DNA of 64,000 bases from an uncultured Clostridia bacterium (GTDB lineage Bacteria; Bacillota; Clostridia; Oscillospirales; Acutalibacteraceae). Both the position numbers and the translations under genes were made by a program. Positions 9,852 to 19,495 of this stretch are shown one piece after another. Under the pieces are notes generated by a model. The model had not been told where the DNA came from and searched no databases. It saw only the letters and a program-made list of their open reading frames with translations. Location of the stretch: NCBI GenBank assembly GCA_945863885.1, contig CAMAZY010000012.1:1-64000 (forward strand), given 5' to 3'. The number at the start of each line of letters is the position of its first letter. The first letter of the stretch is position 1.

Positions 9852-10382
9852 TTAGTCGGGTTTCAGGCGATCTTTGAAGGTGTCTAACATTACATCGTTC
9901 AGTTCCCCTGAAGGAACCTTTACCCAGCCGCCCGTCGTGTCGAACTTAGGATAGTGGTAACGCCATTGGTCGTAGGTATCTTTATCAATCTCACCTGCAT
10001 CGAGTTTGGCTTTTTGTTCTTTCCAAGCGGTAAGCATACGAATAATCTCTACGGCATCCTTGCCCTTCTCAGAGTTGACTTTAAGACAGACTTCCCCATC
10101 TGCTTCGCTGACAGTAATGCCGTAAATGTCCTCAAGGGCAAACAGCGTGTGCATCAGACCAATGTAACTGTCAATATCGGGCACATTCAACGCTTCCGGT
10201 GCTACATCCAAAACTTGTGCCAACGCTGCGGCAATATCCGCTTTTGGAGTACGGGAACCTGTTTCATACTGTGCCATACGAACATCAGCAGATTTATCGG
10301 GAAAACCAAGTTGTAAACCGAGATATTTCTGTGTCATTCCACGCAGATTGCGGAAAAAGTGAATTCTTTCGCTAATAGCCAT
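9852..10382 (-). CDS. XRE-family transcriptional regulator (element repressor)
   Basis: N-terminal HTH (RIHFFRNLRGMTQKYLGLQLGFPDKSADVRMAQYETGSRTPKADI), divergent from xis/int. Confidence 0.85.
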   Translation of the reverse strand: MAISERIHFFRNLRGMTQKYLGLQLGFPDKSADVRMAQYETGSRTPKADIAAALAQVLDVAPEALNVPDIDSYIGLMHTLFALEDIYGITVSEADGEVCLKVNSEKGKDAVEIIRMLTAWKEQKAKLDAGEIDKDTYDQWRYHYPKFDTTGGWVKVPSGELNDVMLDTFKDRLKPD

Positions 10383-10519
10383 AGCAATTACGCTCCTTGC
10401 TTATATACTGTGCAATCAGTATAAGAACCTGTCAAGCATCGGGTAGTATTTTCTGCGAAAATCTCCACCCTAACTTGCTTGACAGAACCTTGTATTGGGT
10501 GCAATTTCATTGTACACCC

Positions 10520-10548
10520 AGTATAGCATAAATGTTTAGTGCTGTCAA
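10520..10548 (-). promoter_or_regulatory. Sigma-A-like promoter, minus strand (repressor)
   Basis: On the minus strand TTGACA (10548-10543), 17-nt spacer, TATACT (10525-10520). Confidence 0.6.
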
Positions 10549-10591
10549 GAGAAATCAAAGCAAAAAAGTTTAGTATTTTCTCGCAAACCAC

Positions 10592-10648
10592 TTGACAAAA
10601 GCAAATATGCTTAGTATAATGATATTAAACTAAGCATATACGCTTAGT
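10592..10648 (+). promoter_or_regulatory. Consensus promoter with overlapping operator half-sites upstream of xis/int
   Basis: TTGACA (10592-10597), 17 nt, TATAAT (10615-10620). GCTTAGT half-site overlaps the -10; ACTAAGC-atatac-GCTTAGT inverted repeat at 10629-10648. Confidence 0.7.
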
Positions 10649-10802
10649 GAAAATGAATGACCGTCCAAGTGGGATATGATTTTGCCAAGACCTCCGAGTG
10701 GCGACGGAGCGAGCGAGACAACGCCGCTGAAAAAGCAGGGGCAGGAACGGCACTTGGGTAGAACGGCGCCCCATTATACTAACCGAAGAAAGGAGGAAAC
10801 TT

Positions 10803-11003
10803 ATGGGACAACAGTTTATGCGAGTGGAAGAAGTCGCTGAGATTCTCGATGTTTCAACCTCGTATGCCTACAAAGTCATACGAGAGCTGAACGAGGAACT
10901 GAAGCGTAAAGGCTTTATTACCATATCAGGAAGAGTCAACAGAGAGTATTTTAATGAAAGGCTGTACCAAGCCAGAAAGGAGAACAAAAATGCCTGTTTA
11001 TAA
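10803..11003 (+). CDS. xis: Excisionase-like HTH (MerR/Xis-type) protein
   Basis: MRVEEVAEILDVSTSYAYKVIRELNEELKRKGFITISGRVNREYFNERLY; overlaps the integrase start. Confidence 0.8.
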   Translation: MGQQFMRVEEVAEILDVSTSYAYKVIRELNEELKRKGFITISGRVNREYFNERLYQARKENKNACL

Positions 11004-12078
11004 AAATGAAGATAACGGCACTTGGTATGTTTTAACACGATATGTAGATTGGAAAGGCGAGCGCAAACAGAAATGCAAGCGAGGCTTTGAAACCAAACGA
11101 GAGGCGCAGGAGTGGGAGCGAGTATTTAAGCAGCAAAGTGCTGCCGATATGGATATGAACTTTTCCGCCTTTGTTGAGCTTTATATAAAGGACATAAAAC
11201 CCCGCTTAAAAGAAAACACTTGGCTGACCAAAAAGCATATCATTGAAACCAAGATTTTACCCTATTTTGAAAAGAAAAATGTCAGTGAGATCACCACAAA
11301 GGATGTAATCGCTTGGCAGAATGAACTGCTCGCTTTTCGTGATGAAAAGAAGAAGCCGTATTCACAGACCTATCTCAAAACCGTCCACAATCAGCTTAGT
11401 GCCATCTTTAACCACGCTGTAAGACATTATGACCTTCGTTCCAATCCCGCCGCAAAAGCCGGGAATATGGGCACAGAGGAACGCAAGGAAATGAAGTTTT
11501 GGACGAAAGAAGAGTACAAGAAGTTTGCCGATGAAATGATGGACAAGCCCGTATCCTACTACGCATTTGAAATGCTTTACTGGTGTGGCATTCGTGAGGG
11601 CGAGTTACTCGCTCTGACTGCGGGGGACTTCGACTTTGAAAAAGGTACTGTTACAATCAGCAAATCTTATCAGCGTTTGCACGGCGAAGATGTCATTACC
11701 ACACCGAAAACAAGGAAAAGCAACCGCACAATTAAAATGCCGCAGTTTCTCTGTGAGGAAATGCAGGATTATATCGGTATGCTTTACGGCTACAAAAAGA
11801 AGGACCGTATATTCCCCATTTCAAAGAATTATCTGCACCGAGAAATGGATCGTGGCTCAAGAGCCGCAGGGGTGAAACGTATCCGCATTCACGACTTGCG
11901 CCATAGCCATATTTCCCTGCTCATAGATATGGGCTTTTCTGCGGTGGCAATTGCCGACCGTGTCGGTCACGAAAGCATTGAGATCACATATCGCTATGCA
12001 CACCTATTCCCGTCAAAGCAGACGGAAATGGCAAAGAAACTTGAATATGAAAGGATGGATATTGAAAATGTCCGCTAA
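10990..12078 (+). CDS. int: Tyrosine recombinase/integrase
   Basis: HDLRHSHISLLIDMGFSAVAIADRVGHESIEITYRYAHLFP catalytic C-terminus; start MPVYKNEDNGTW at 10990 (ORF track begins at 10954). Confidence 0.95.
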   Translation: MPVYKNEDNGTWYVLTRYVDWKGERKQKCKRGFETKREAQEWERVFKQQSAADMDMNFSAFVELYIKDIKPRLKENTWLTKKHIIETKILPYFEKKNVSEITTKDVIAWQNELLAFRDEKKKPYSQTYLKTVHNQLSAIFNHAVRHYDLRSNPAAKAGNMGTEERKEMKFWTKEEYKKFADEMMDKPVSYYAFEMLYWCGIREGELLALTAGDFDFEKGTVTISKSYQRLHGEDVITTPKTRKSNRTIKMPQFLCEEMQDYIGMLYGYKKKDRIFPISKNYLHREMDRGSRAAGVKRIRIHDLRHSHISLLIDMGFSAVAIADRVGHESIEITYRYAHLFPSKQTEMAKKLEYERMDIENVR

Positions 12079-12400
12079 AAATCTTGACCGCCACAACCGT
12101 TGGAGGAGCAAAACAATCGCTTTTCGTATGTCACCACAGGAGGCTGATGTTTTGGACAGTAATGTCAGAATATCGGGACTGACAAAGCAGGATTATCTTT
12201 GTGCCCGTGCCCTGCAGCAGCAAATAACGGTGGTTGGCAATCCGAGAGTCTATAAGGCTCTTCGAAACGAGCTTGCCGCCGTCCTCGATGAACTTAAACG
12301 CATCGAAGCCGGCGCAGGAGTTCACGACGACTTGCTCGACCGTATTGAGCAGATTAACACCACGCTATATGGAATGAAGGAGCGAAAGGATGGCATATAA
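12068..12400 (+). CDS. MobC-like relaxosome accessory protein
   Basis: KTIAFRMSPQEADVLDSNVRISGLTKQDYLCARAL resembles MobC-type ribbon-helix-helix proteins; start at MSAKNLD (ORF track begins at 11951). Confidence 0.65.
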   Translation: MSAKNLDRHNRWRSKTIAFRMSPQEADVLDSNVRISGLTKQDYLCARALQQQITVVGNPRVYKALRNELAAVLDELKRIEAGAGVHDDLLDRIEQINTTLYGMKERKDGI

Positions 12401-12536
12401 AACCGAAAAGACTGTTCCACAAGTATCTGTTGGCGCAGATACGGAACAGCCTTCTCAAAAATGTATTGCAAATATTATAACCTATGACTCCTCCAATTTC
12501 AATAGTTTTGAGAAAAATTGAAAGGAGGTAACGCCT

Positions 12537-13511
12537 ATGGCGGAATTAAAAATCATCAGTATGGATGAAGTGCCTGTCGAAGAAGTGGAATGGCTGTGGT
12601 ATCCCTATATCCCATACGGTAAGTTGACAATCATTCACGGCGACGGTGGTGAGGGTAAAACCACTTTGATACTGCGATTGGCGGCTCTGTTGTCGAGGGG
12701 AGAAAAACTTCCTTGCGACGACACTGAGCGCGAGCCTATCAAGGTAATATATCAAACCGCAGAGGACGGGCTTGGAGACACCATCAAGCCCCGTCTTCTT
12801 GCCGGTAATGCAGACTGCTCACAAATCAAGGTGATCGACGAATCTGAGGCAGCATTGACGATGCTTGACGAGAGAGTAGAGAAGGCTATTGCAGAAACGG
12901 GTGCAAGGGTAATGATTTTAGATCCAATGCAAGCCTATATCGGCGCAAAGGTAGATATGAACCGAGCAAATGAAGTCCGTACCATTCTCTCTCAGCTTGG
13001 CAGGATCGCTGAGAAATACCGTTGTGCGATTATACTTGTGGGACACTTAAACAAGGCACAGGGTAACAAATCCAATTACAGAGGTCTTGGCTCCATAGAC
13101 TTTCAAGCAACAGCAAGAAGCGTGCTTGTAGTCGGCAGAGTAAAGGATAAGCCGGAGATACGAGTGGCGGCACATCAAAAATCTTCCCTCGCACCGGAAG
13201 GCAAGCCTATCGCCTTTGAACTGAGTGAAGCCAACGGCTTCAAACGGCTCGGTCATTATGAAATTTCCATCGACGATCTTCTCAGCGGTATCAGTCGTGA
13301 GAAAAAATCCGATTTGGCTGAAAATTTAATAACCGATTGTCTGTCAAAAGGTAAATACCCTCAGCAGATAATTTTGAAAAAAGCACAAAACATAGGTATC
13401 TCAAAAAGGGTTCTTGATGAAGCGAAAAAGTCTTTAGGAGTTATCTCAATTAAAGAGGGTTGTCAATGGTATTGGCAACTACCCGAAGAAAAAGAGAGCG
13501 GCGACCAGTAA
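12537..13511 (+). CDS. RepA-like AAA ATPase (KaiC/RecA-like helicase domain)
   Basis: Walker A HGDGGEGKTTLILRLA, Walker B VMILDPMQAYIG; conserved position between mobC and mobV. Confidence 0.8.
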   Translation: MAELKIISMDEVPVEEVEWLWYPYIPYGKLTIIHGDGGEGKTTLILRLAALLSRGEKLPCDDTEREPIKVIYQTAEDGLGDTIKPRLLAGNADCSQIKVIDESEAALTMLDERVEKAIAETGARVMILDPMQAYIGAKVDMNRANEVRTILSQLGRIAEKYRCAIILVGHLNKAQGNKSNYRGLGSIDFQATARSVLVVGRVKDKPEIRVAAHQKSSLAPEGKPIAFELSEANGFKRLGHYEISIDDLLSGISREKKSDLAENLITDCLSKGKYPQQIILKKAQNIGISKRVLDEAKKSLGVISIKEGCQWYWQLPEEKESGDQ

Positions 13512-13650
13512 GGTTGCAACATTGCAAAGGTGCGGGACTTTCGCAATCTTGCAATGTTCTTTTTCGGCAGGTATGCCAATACGAAGTTTAGGCGGGGTGC
13601 AGGGTGTCCTTTTCAAAGGGCGGCTCTGCTGGAGAGTTGTCCGCAGACAA

Positions 13651-13761
13651 CGGGGCAACGCCCCGCACCCCCCTCGGAGAGCGCAAAACCTGCTTGCAGG
13701 TTGCATTTTTGATAGGCTTGCCTGTCAAAAGTGCTTTTGCGTTACTTTTGACAAAAGTAAC
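13651..13761. other. Candidate oriT / structured region upstream of mobV
   Basis: Hairpin CGGGGCAACGCCCCG (13651-13665) and perfect inverted repeat GTTACTTTTG-a-CAAAAGTAAC (13741-13761), ~45 nt before the mobV start. Confidence 0.4.
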
Positions 13762-13803
13762 AAAACCGAGAACGGTTAAATTTTAGAGATTGGAGGTATA
13801 AAA

Positions 13804-14781
13804 ATGAAAAGAACGATAAGCGCAATGGTCGGTAAAGGATCTGTCAATCACAACAGCCGCAAGTTCAAAGCTGAAAATGTTGATGGCAGCCGAACACATC
13901 TTAACATAGACTACTGCAATGAAAATATCAAAACAGTCTATCACAAATTGTTCGATGAAGCTCTTGAAAGATATAATTCCAAGCAGACAAGGGCCGACCG
14001 TAAGATAGAAAATTACTACGAAAAAATCAGAAATTCTAAGCAAGAAAAACCGTTTCACGAACTCATTTTGCAGATAGGCGATAAGGAAAATATGAGTGCG
14101 GAAAGTGAAAACGGAGAGATTGCCCGACAGATTTTAGATGAATACTATCGTGGGTTTCAGGAGCGTAATCCGCAGCTAAAAGTGTTCTCTGCTCATCTTC
14201 ATATGGACGAGGCAACACCCCATCTACACATTGATTTTGTACCGTTTACCACTGGAAGCAAGCGTGGGCTTGATACAAGAGTGTCACTAAAACAGGCGCT
14301 TGCCGCACAGGGATTTAAGGGCGGAACCCGCGGAGATACCGAGTGGAATCAATGGGTAAGCGCAGAAAAATCCGCACTTGCATTTGTTATGGAGCGTCAC
14401 GGGATTGAATGGGAACACAAGGGTACTCACGAAAAACACTTGTCTGTTTTGGATTACAAAAAACAGGAGCGAGAAAAAGAAATTGCTGTATTGGACAACC
14501 AACTTGCCGAGAAAAAAGACGAGTTTCGTGTTATGGCTGACCGCATTGAGAACTTCGATAACGGAGAAAAATCCTTGCAGAAACTTGATGAAAGCATAAT
14601 GAATGAGCCTGAATATCAGTTGCCTGAACCGCCTGCAATGATGTCGGCAAGAACTTATAAGGCAAAGTTTGTTGAACCGCTTATAGCCCGATTTAAGTCT
14701 TTAATAAGCACCTTATTTGCACGATATTTCAAGGCGTTGGACAGTTACCACAGATTGAACATCACAAACGGAAACCTATAC
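13804..14781 (+). pseudogene. mobV: Second MobV relaxase copy, 3'-truncated at the element/chromosome junction
   Basis: Collinear without indels with 1-890 through NGNLY, then diverges into the 3' end of moeA; the copy at 1-1073 continues ~60 codons further. Confidence 0.85.
13892..14781 (+). repeat. Direct repeat copy 2 (mobV)
   Basis: Partner of 1-890. Confidence 0.85.
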
Positions 14782-15769
14782 TCCTTGCCGCCTTGGCGGT
14801 AATATACGTGCTGTTGTCCGTCGCTTTCCCCGAAAGAAAATCCGCAACAGGCTTCACGATTTCATTCATCACGACGATTCCCGAAACGGGATAGCCGGGA
14901 AGTCCCACCACCGGCACTTTGCCGATTAAGCCAAGCACAGCCGGCTTTCCGGGCTTTGCGGCGATTCCGTGAACGAGAACGGTGCCGAGGGAGTCGATGA
15001 TATCACTTGTATAGTCGTCCCGCCCTGCCGAGGAGCCGGCAAGCACTAAAACAGCGTCACATTCTTCGGCAGCTTGCCTGATTGCGGCGGTCAAAAGCTC
15101 CTTTTTATCGGGCACAATATCATACACCTTGCTGTCTGCGTCGATTTCGCCGAGCATACCCGAAAATATGACGGAGTTGAACTCGATGATTTCACCCTTT
15201 TTCGGGTGTGAGGTCGGACTGACAATTTCGTCGCCGGTCGGAATGATGCCGAAAAGCGGTATTTTGATACATTCGACCTCGGGCACGCCGCCGGCAAGAA
15301 GTGCACCGCAAAGCTGAGGGGTCAGCACGGTAAACGAGGGCGCAAGCATATCGCCCATACAGATATCCTCGCCGATTTGCCGGACATTCTGCCACGGGTG
15401 AGCGGACGCATAAATCAGAACGCCGCCCTCCTTTCCGGTGATATCCTCGACCATGATAACCGCATCGTATTCGTCGGGAATTGCGTCGCCGGTATCGACA
15501 ACGCAAAAGCTTCCTTCGGGCAAAAACAGCGGCTCATTTTCGGCGGCTGTTACCGTGTCGGAAGCCTTGACGGCAATGCCGTCCATGGCACTTGCGTTAT
15601 AATGCGGCGAGCAGATGACGGCGTATGCGGCTTTTGAAAGCACCCGTCCGAACGCTTCGTTTGTTTTTACCGTTTCGGTTTTTCGCTCACCGGCTGCCGC
15701 TTTGACGGCACCGAGATAGAGCTTCCGTGCTTCGTCAACCGGGATATTATTGAGGTAGTTTTGTTTCAT
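14762..15769 (-). pseudogene. moeA: MoeA-like molybdopterin/tungstopterin cofactor protein, C-terminus truncated at the junction
   Basis: MoeA motifs (SAMDGIAV, GDEIVSP, KPGKPAVLG, VGLPGYPVSG); ends shortly after domain III while the adjacent paralogue has ~70 more residues. Confidence 0.8.
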
Positions 15770-15782
15770 TTTATCACCTTAG

Positions 15783-16985
15783 TTAAAACAGATTCACCGT
15801 GACCGCTTCGCCGGTTTTCAGTCCCTCGCAGTTGCGGTCGATGACGACATAGCCGTCGCTTCCGGACAACAGAGAGACAATGCCGGACTTTCCGAAAACC
15901 GGGTCAGCCCTGCCGTCAGAAAGCCTGACGCAGACAAGCTCTTCTCTTCCGTGGTTGGATGGAAGATTGCAGGAAAGCACCGCTGTTTCGGTCCGTCTCG
16001 GTTTTGTAACCGCACCGAGCCTTTCTAAAAGCGGAAGCACGACCCTGACCGATGCGAAGTAGGCCGCTGTCGGGTGACCGGGCAGCCCGAAAACAGGCTT
16101 ATTGAAGCACTCGCCGAAAATGGTCGGCTTGCCGGGCTTCATGGAAAAGCCGTGGAAAAAAAGACTGCCGTTTTCGCTGATGATTTCGGCGGTGAGGTCT
16201 CTTGCGCCTGCAGAGGAGCCACCCGAAAGCAAGATCACGTCGCTTTCTTTCGCCGCTTTTTGTAAGACTTTTTCGAGTTCGTCCTTGCTGTCCCGGACAA
16301 TTCCGAAATCAACGACATCACATCCGTTTTCCGTAAGAAGTGCCGACAACATGACGGAATTGATGTTGCGTATTTTTCCGTCCGTCGGGTTTTCGGTTAT
16401 CGGTATCAGCTCGTCACCGGTTGAAATGACGGCGACAACCGGCTTTTTCATGCATTCGACCCCGGTGATGCCGAGAGAAGCAAGAATGCCGATATGCTTG
16501 GAAGAAAGGACGGTGCCTTTTTTGATGACTGTTTTTCCGGGCGTGATATCGTCTCCCTTTTTTGTCACGTTTTCAAAGGGTCCGACTGCTTTGAAAACAA
16601 GACAAAGTCCTTCAAAATCGGTCTGCGTGTGCTCGAGCATCACAACTGCGTCCGCACCCTCGGGGAGCATACCGCCGGTGGAGATTTTCATACATTCGCC
16701 TTTTTGGATTCCGATGTCGGCTTTTTCGCCCATCAGGATTTCGCCTTTGAGTGTCAGCATCGCCGGAATACTTTCCGACGAGCCGTAGGTGTCCGAAGCC
16801 GAAACCGCAAAGCCGTCAACGGTCGAGCGGGAAAACGGCGGAATAAACTCGCCCGACAGGATATCTTTTGCGGCCATTCTGCCAAGACAGTTTGCAAGTG
16901 AAACCGTTTCGGTACCGATCGAATCCGTCTGCACACTACTAAGCACGGTATCAATTGCTTCGTTGGTTGAAATCACGTTCAGCAT
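15783..16985 (-). CDS. moeA: MoeA-like molybdopterin molybdenumtransferase
   Basis: STVDGFAVSASD, STGDELIPI, KPGKPTIFG, FGLPGHPTAAY; full length with C-terminal domain. Confidence 0.9.
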   Translation of the reverse strand: MLNVISTNEAIDTVLSSVQTDSIGTETVSLANCLGRMAAKDILSGEFIPPFSRSTVDGFAVSASDTYGSSESIPAMLTLKGEILMGEKADIGIQKGECMKISTGGMLPEGADAVVMLEHTQTDFEGLCLVFKAVGPFENVTKKGDDITPGKTVIKKGTVLSSKHIGILASLGITGVECMKKPVVAVISTGDELIPITENPTDGKIRNINSVMLSALLTENGCDVVDFGIVRDSKDELEKVLQKAAKESDVILLSGGSSAGARDLTAEIISENGSLFFHGFSMKPGKPTIFGECFNKPVFGLPGHPTAAYFASVRVVLPLLERLGAVTKPRRTETAVLSCNLPSNHGREELVCVRLSDGRADPVFGKSGIVSLLSGSDGYVVIDRNCEGLKTGEAVTVNLF

Positions 16986-17000
16986 AGTCTGTCCTTCCTC

Positions 17001-17672
17001 TTAATCGCCGCTCACAGAAAACTGAGCGATAAATTTTTTACCCCAGTCGCTTTTTTGCTCCTTGAAAAAGTCCGAAGGCTTTGCGTCCTCTGTCACCAGC
17101 CCGTTGTGAAGCAGGAGAATCCGGTCGGCGTGTTTTCCGGCTTCAACGGGGGAATGGGTCGAAAAAATCACGGTACAGCCGCTGTCTTTCCGGTATTCTT
17201 CAATTGCCCGCCAGACGCAGTCTGCGCCGTCAATGTCTACCGCTCCCGTCGGCTCGTCCAAAACAAGCGTGTCACATTCATTGACAAGAAGCCTTGCCAG
17301 TGCCAGCCTTTGGGCTTCTCCGCCCGAAAGCTTTTTGGCGTTCTGATTTTTCAGCTCATACAGCCCCAACCGCTTCAATATTGTTTCGGCTCGTTCGGTT
17401 TTTTTGTCGCCGCTCATGGCATACAGCACATTTTTTTCGACACTCATCGAAAAAGCATAGCTTGCCTGCGGTATAGATAGGATTTTTCCGAAGCCGTTCG
17501 CCGTACCGCTGTCGGCTTTCGTAAGACCCGAAAGAATTTTTAAAAGCGTGCTTTTTCCGCTGCCGTTCGGGCCGGTCACAGCAAGCGTTTCGCCTTTTTC
17601 CACCGCAAGGCGGTCAACCGAAAGGACGGTTTTTTCGCCGTAGTGTTTTGTAAGATTTTCTATGTCAGGCAT
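17001..17672 (-). CDS. tupC: Tungstate/molybdate ABC transporter ATP-binding protein
   Basis: Walker A GPNGSGKST, signature LSGGEAQRLALARLL; next to the TupB-like permease and moeA. Confidence 0.85.
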   Translation of the reverse strand: MPDIENLTKHYGEKTVLSVDRLAVEKGETLAVTGPNGSGKSTLLKILSGLTKADSGTANGFGKILSIPQASYAFSMSVEKNVLYAMSGDKKTERAETILKRLGLYELKNQNAKKLSGGEAQRLALARLLVNECDTLVLDEPTGAVDIDGADCVWRAIEEYRKDSGCTVIFSTHSPVEAGKHADRILLLHNGLVTEDAKPSDFFKEQKSDWGKKFIAQFSVSGD

Positions 17673-17687
17673 GTTCCGTCCCTCCGT

Positions 17688-18377
17688 TCAGCGTCCGGCT
17701 TTTCCGTCTTTTGAAAAGACGCCGGCTAAAATATTGACAACAAGCGAAATCAGCAGGAGCACGCACCCGAGAGCGAGCGCAAAGCTGAAATTCCCCTTAT
17801 TGGTTTCGAGCATAATCGCCGTCGTCATGACCCGGGTTTTCCATTGAATGTTGCCGCCGACAAGGCTGACCGCACCGACCTCGGCTATCGACCGGGAAAA
17901 GGCGGTCAGCACCACGCTGACAAGGGCGTATTTATTCTCGTTCAAAAGAAGCCGGAGCGTTTTGGCTTTCGAAAGTCCGAGCCCCTTGGCGGTTTGTGAA
18001 ACGGCAGTCAGGTTCGTTGACACAACGGAGGCGGTGATACTCGATACAATCGGGATAATCAGTATACACTGCGCAATGACCATGACTTCCACCGTAAAAA
18101 GAAGCCCGAGCCGCCCGAACGGGCCGTATTTTGTAAACAGCATATACACGATGAGGCCTGCCACCACAGGAGGCAGACCCATCAGCGTGTTTACGGTTTT
18201 TTTCACAAGTCCTCTGCCCCTGAAGCGTCCGCTTTCAATCAGCACGCCGAGCGGCAACCCGACAAGACAGGAAATCAGCGTGCTGAAAAAGGACATACGA
18301 AGCGTCACGGCAAGAATCTGCAAAAGCTCCTTGTCCATACTGCGAAGCATTTCAAAGGCCTCAGTTATGCTATTCAA
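17688..18377 (-). CDS. tupB: Tungstate ABC transporter permease
   Basis: MSFFSTLISCLVGLPLGVLIE...EVGAVSLVGGNIQWKTRVMTTAI is TupB-like. Confidence 0.85.
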   Translation of the reverse strand: MNSITEAFEMLRSMDKELLQILAVTLRMSFFSTLISCLVGLPLGVLIESGRFRGRGLVKKTVNTLMGLPPVVAGLIVYMLFTKYGPFGRLGLLFTVEVMVIAQCILIIPIVSSITASVVSTNLTAVSQTAKGLGLSKAKTLRLLLNENKYALVSVVLTAFSRSIAEVGAVSLVGGNIQWKTRVMTTAIMLETNKGNFSFALALGCVLLLISLVVNILAGVFSKDGKAGR

Positions 18378-18379
18378 TT

Positions 18380-18500
18380 TTACTTTTCAATCAGGAAGAA
18401 AAGCGGCTGACCGTACTGCTCTTTGCCGTATTCGGCGATAAGCTTGCTTGCCTCGTCGCCCGTCATCCACTCGATTAAAGCCTTGGCGCCCTCGGTCTTT
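18380..18500 (-). pseudogene. tupA: C-terminal remnant of a tungstate-binding protein (TupA-like)
   Basis: Minus strand reads ...KTEGAKALIEWMTGDEASKLIAEYGKEQYGQPLFFLIEK*, directly upstream of tupB; N-terminus missing. Confidence 0.75.
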
Positions 18501-19495
18501 TAGGTCCGAATCTTCTCAACGACGACCTTGAAAAAATCATCAAGTGGAACTATGAGCTTGACGAGCTCGGAATCGACACCATCTCCGCCGCCGGCTCAGT
18601 CGCTTTTGCGATGGAGCTTTGTGAAAAGGGCATGTGGGACTGCGGTCTGAATTTCGGCGAAACCGACAATTTAAGTCAGGTCTTTGAGGATATCGCTTAC
18701 CGGCGCGGCATCGGCGACGAGCTTGCCAACGGCACAAGAAAAATGAGCGAAAAATTCGGCGGAAAGGAATTTGCCATCAACGCAAAGGGTCTTGAGCTTG
18801 CAGCCTACGAGCCGAGAGGAGCCGTCGGTCACGGTCTGGGCTACGCCACGTCAAACCGTGGCGGCTGTCACCTGAATGCAGGCTATCTTGTTGTTTTAGA
18901 GGGTCTCGGACTGAATATTGATGCGTACACGCCCAAGGGCAAGGCCGGTCTTGTCGTCACGTTCCAGAACGTCATGGAGGGTGCTTCGGCGGCAGGCTTC
19001 TGTGTGTTTACCTCGTATGCGATTTTGCCGTATTTTCTTGTTGCACGACCGACAAGCCTTTTAACAAGAGCGGTGCAGACCGTGCTGAAATATTCGACGC
19101 CGATTATTTTAATCGCTTCGAGATTCCCGAAGATTTTACATCTGAATATTCCGCTTGTTCAGTACCCGAGAGTCTACAACGCTGCTACGGGTGCCCACTT
19201 TAAAATCGGCGACTTTTTACGCAACGGCGAGCTTGGCTACAACACCGAACGGCTTGCGAATATCATTTTAGGATTGCCCGTCGGAGAGGACACCGACACG
19301 CTCCCGAAGCGTCTGACCGACGAGGAGCAGGTACCGGGCGACAAGAGAACGAAAGTGCCGCTTGACAAGATGAAAAAGAGCTATTACCTGATGCGCGGCT
19401 GGAAGGACGGTGCGCCGACGATGAAAACGCTCAAAAAAGTCGGGGTACGGATTCCCGACTGTATCAAGGAGGTTTATCCGTATGGTAAAGGTTAA
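18500..19495 (+). pseudogene. Tungsten-dependent aldehyde:ferredoxin oxidoreductase, N-terminus missing
   Basis: LGPNLLNDDLEKIIKWNYELDELGIDTISAAGSVAFAMEL...LPKRLTDEEQVPGDKRTKVPLDKM is the C-terminal half of AOR; the frame is open only back to 18479. Confidence 0.85.

Noticed and set aside
13522-13786. Overlapping short ORFs in three frames upstream of mobV
   Set aside because: Overlap strong hairpins and a palindrome; more consistent with a structured oriT-like region.
15129-17004. Several plus-strand ORFs over moeA
   Set aside because: Antisense shadows of clear MoeA coding frames.
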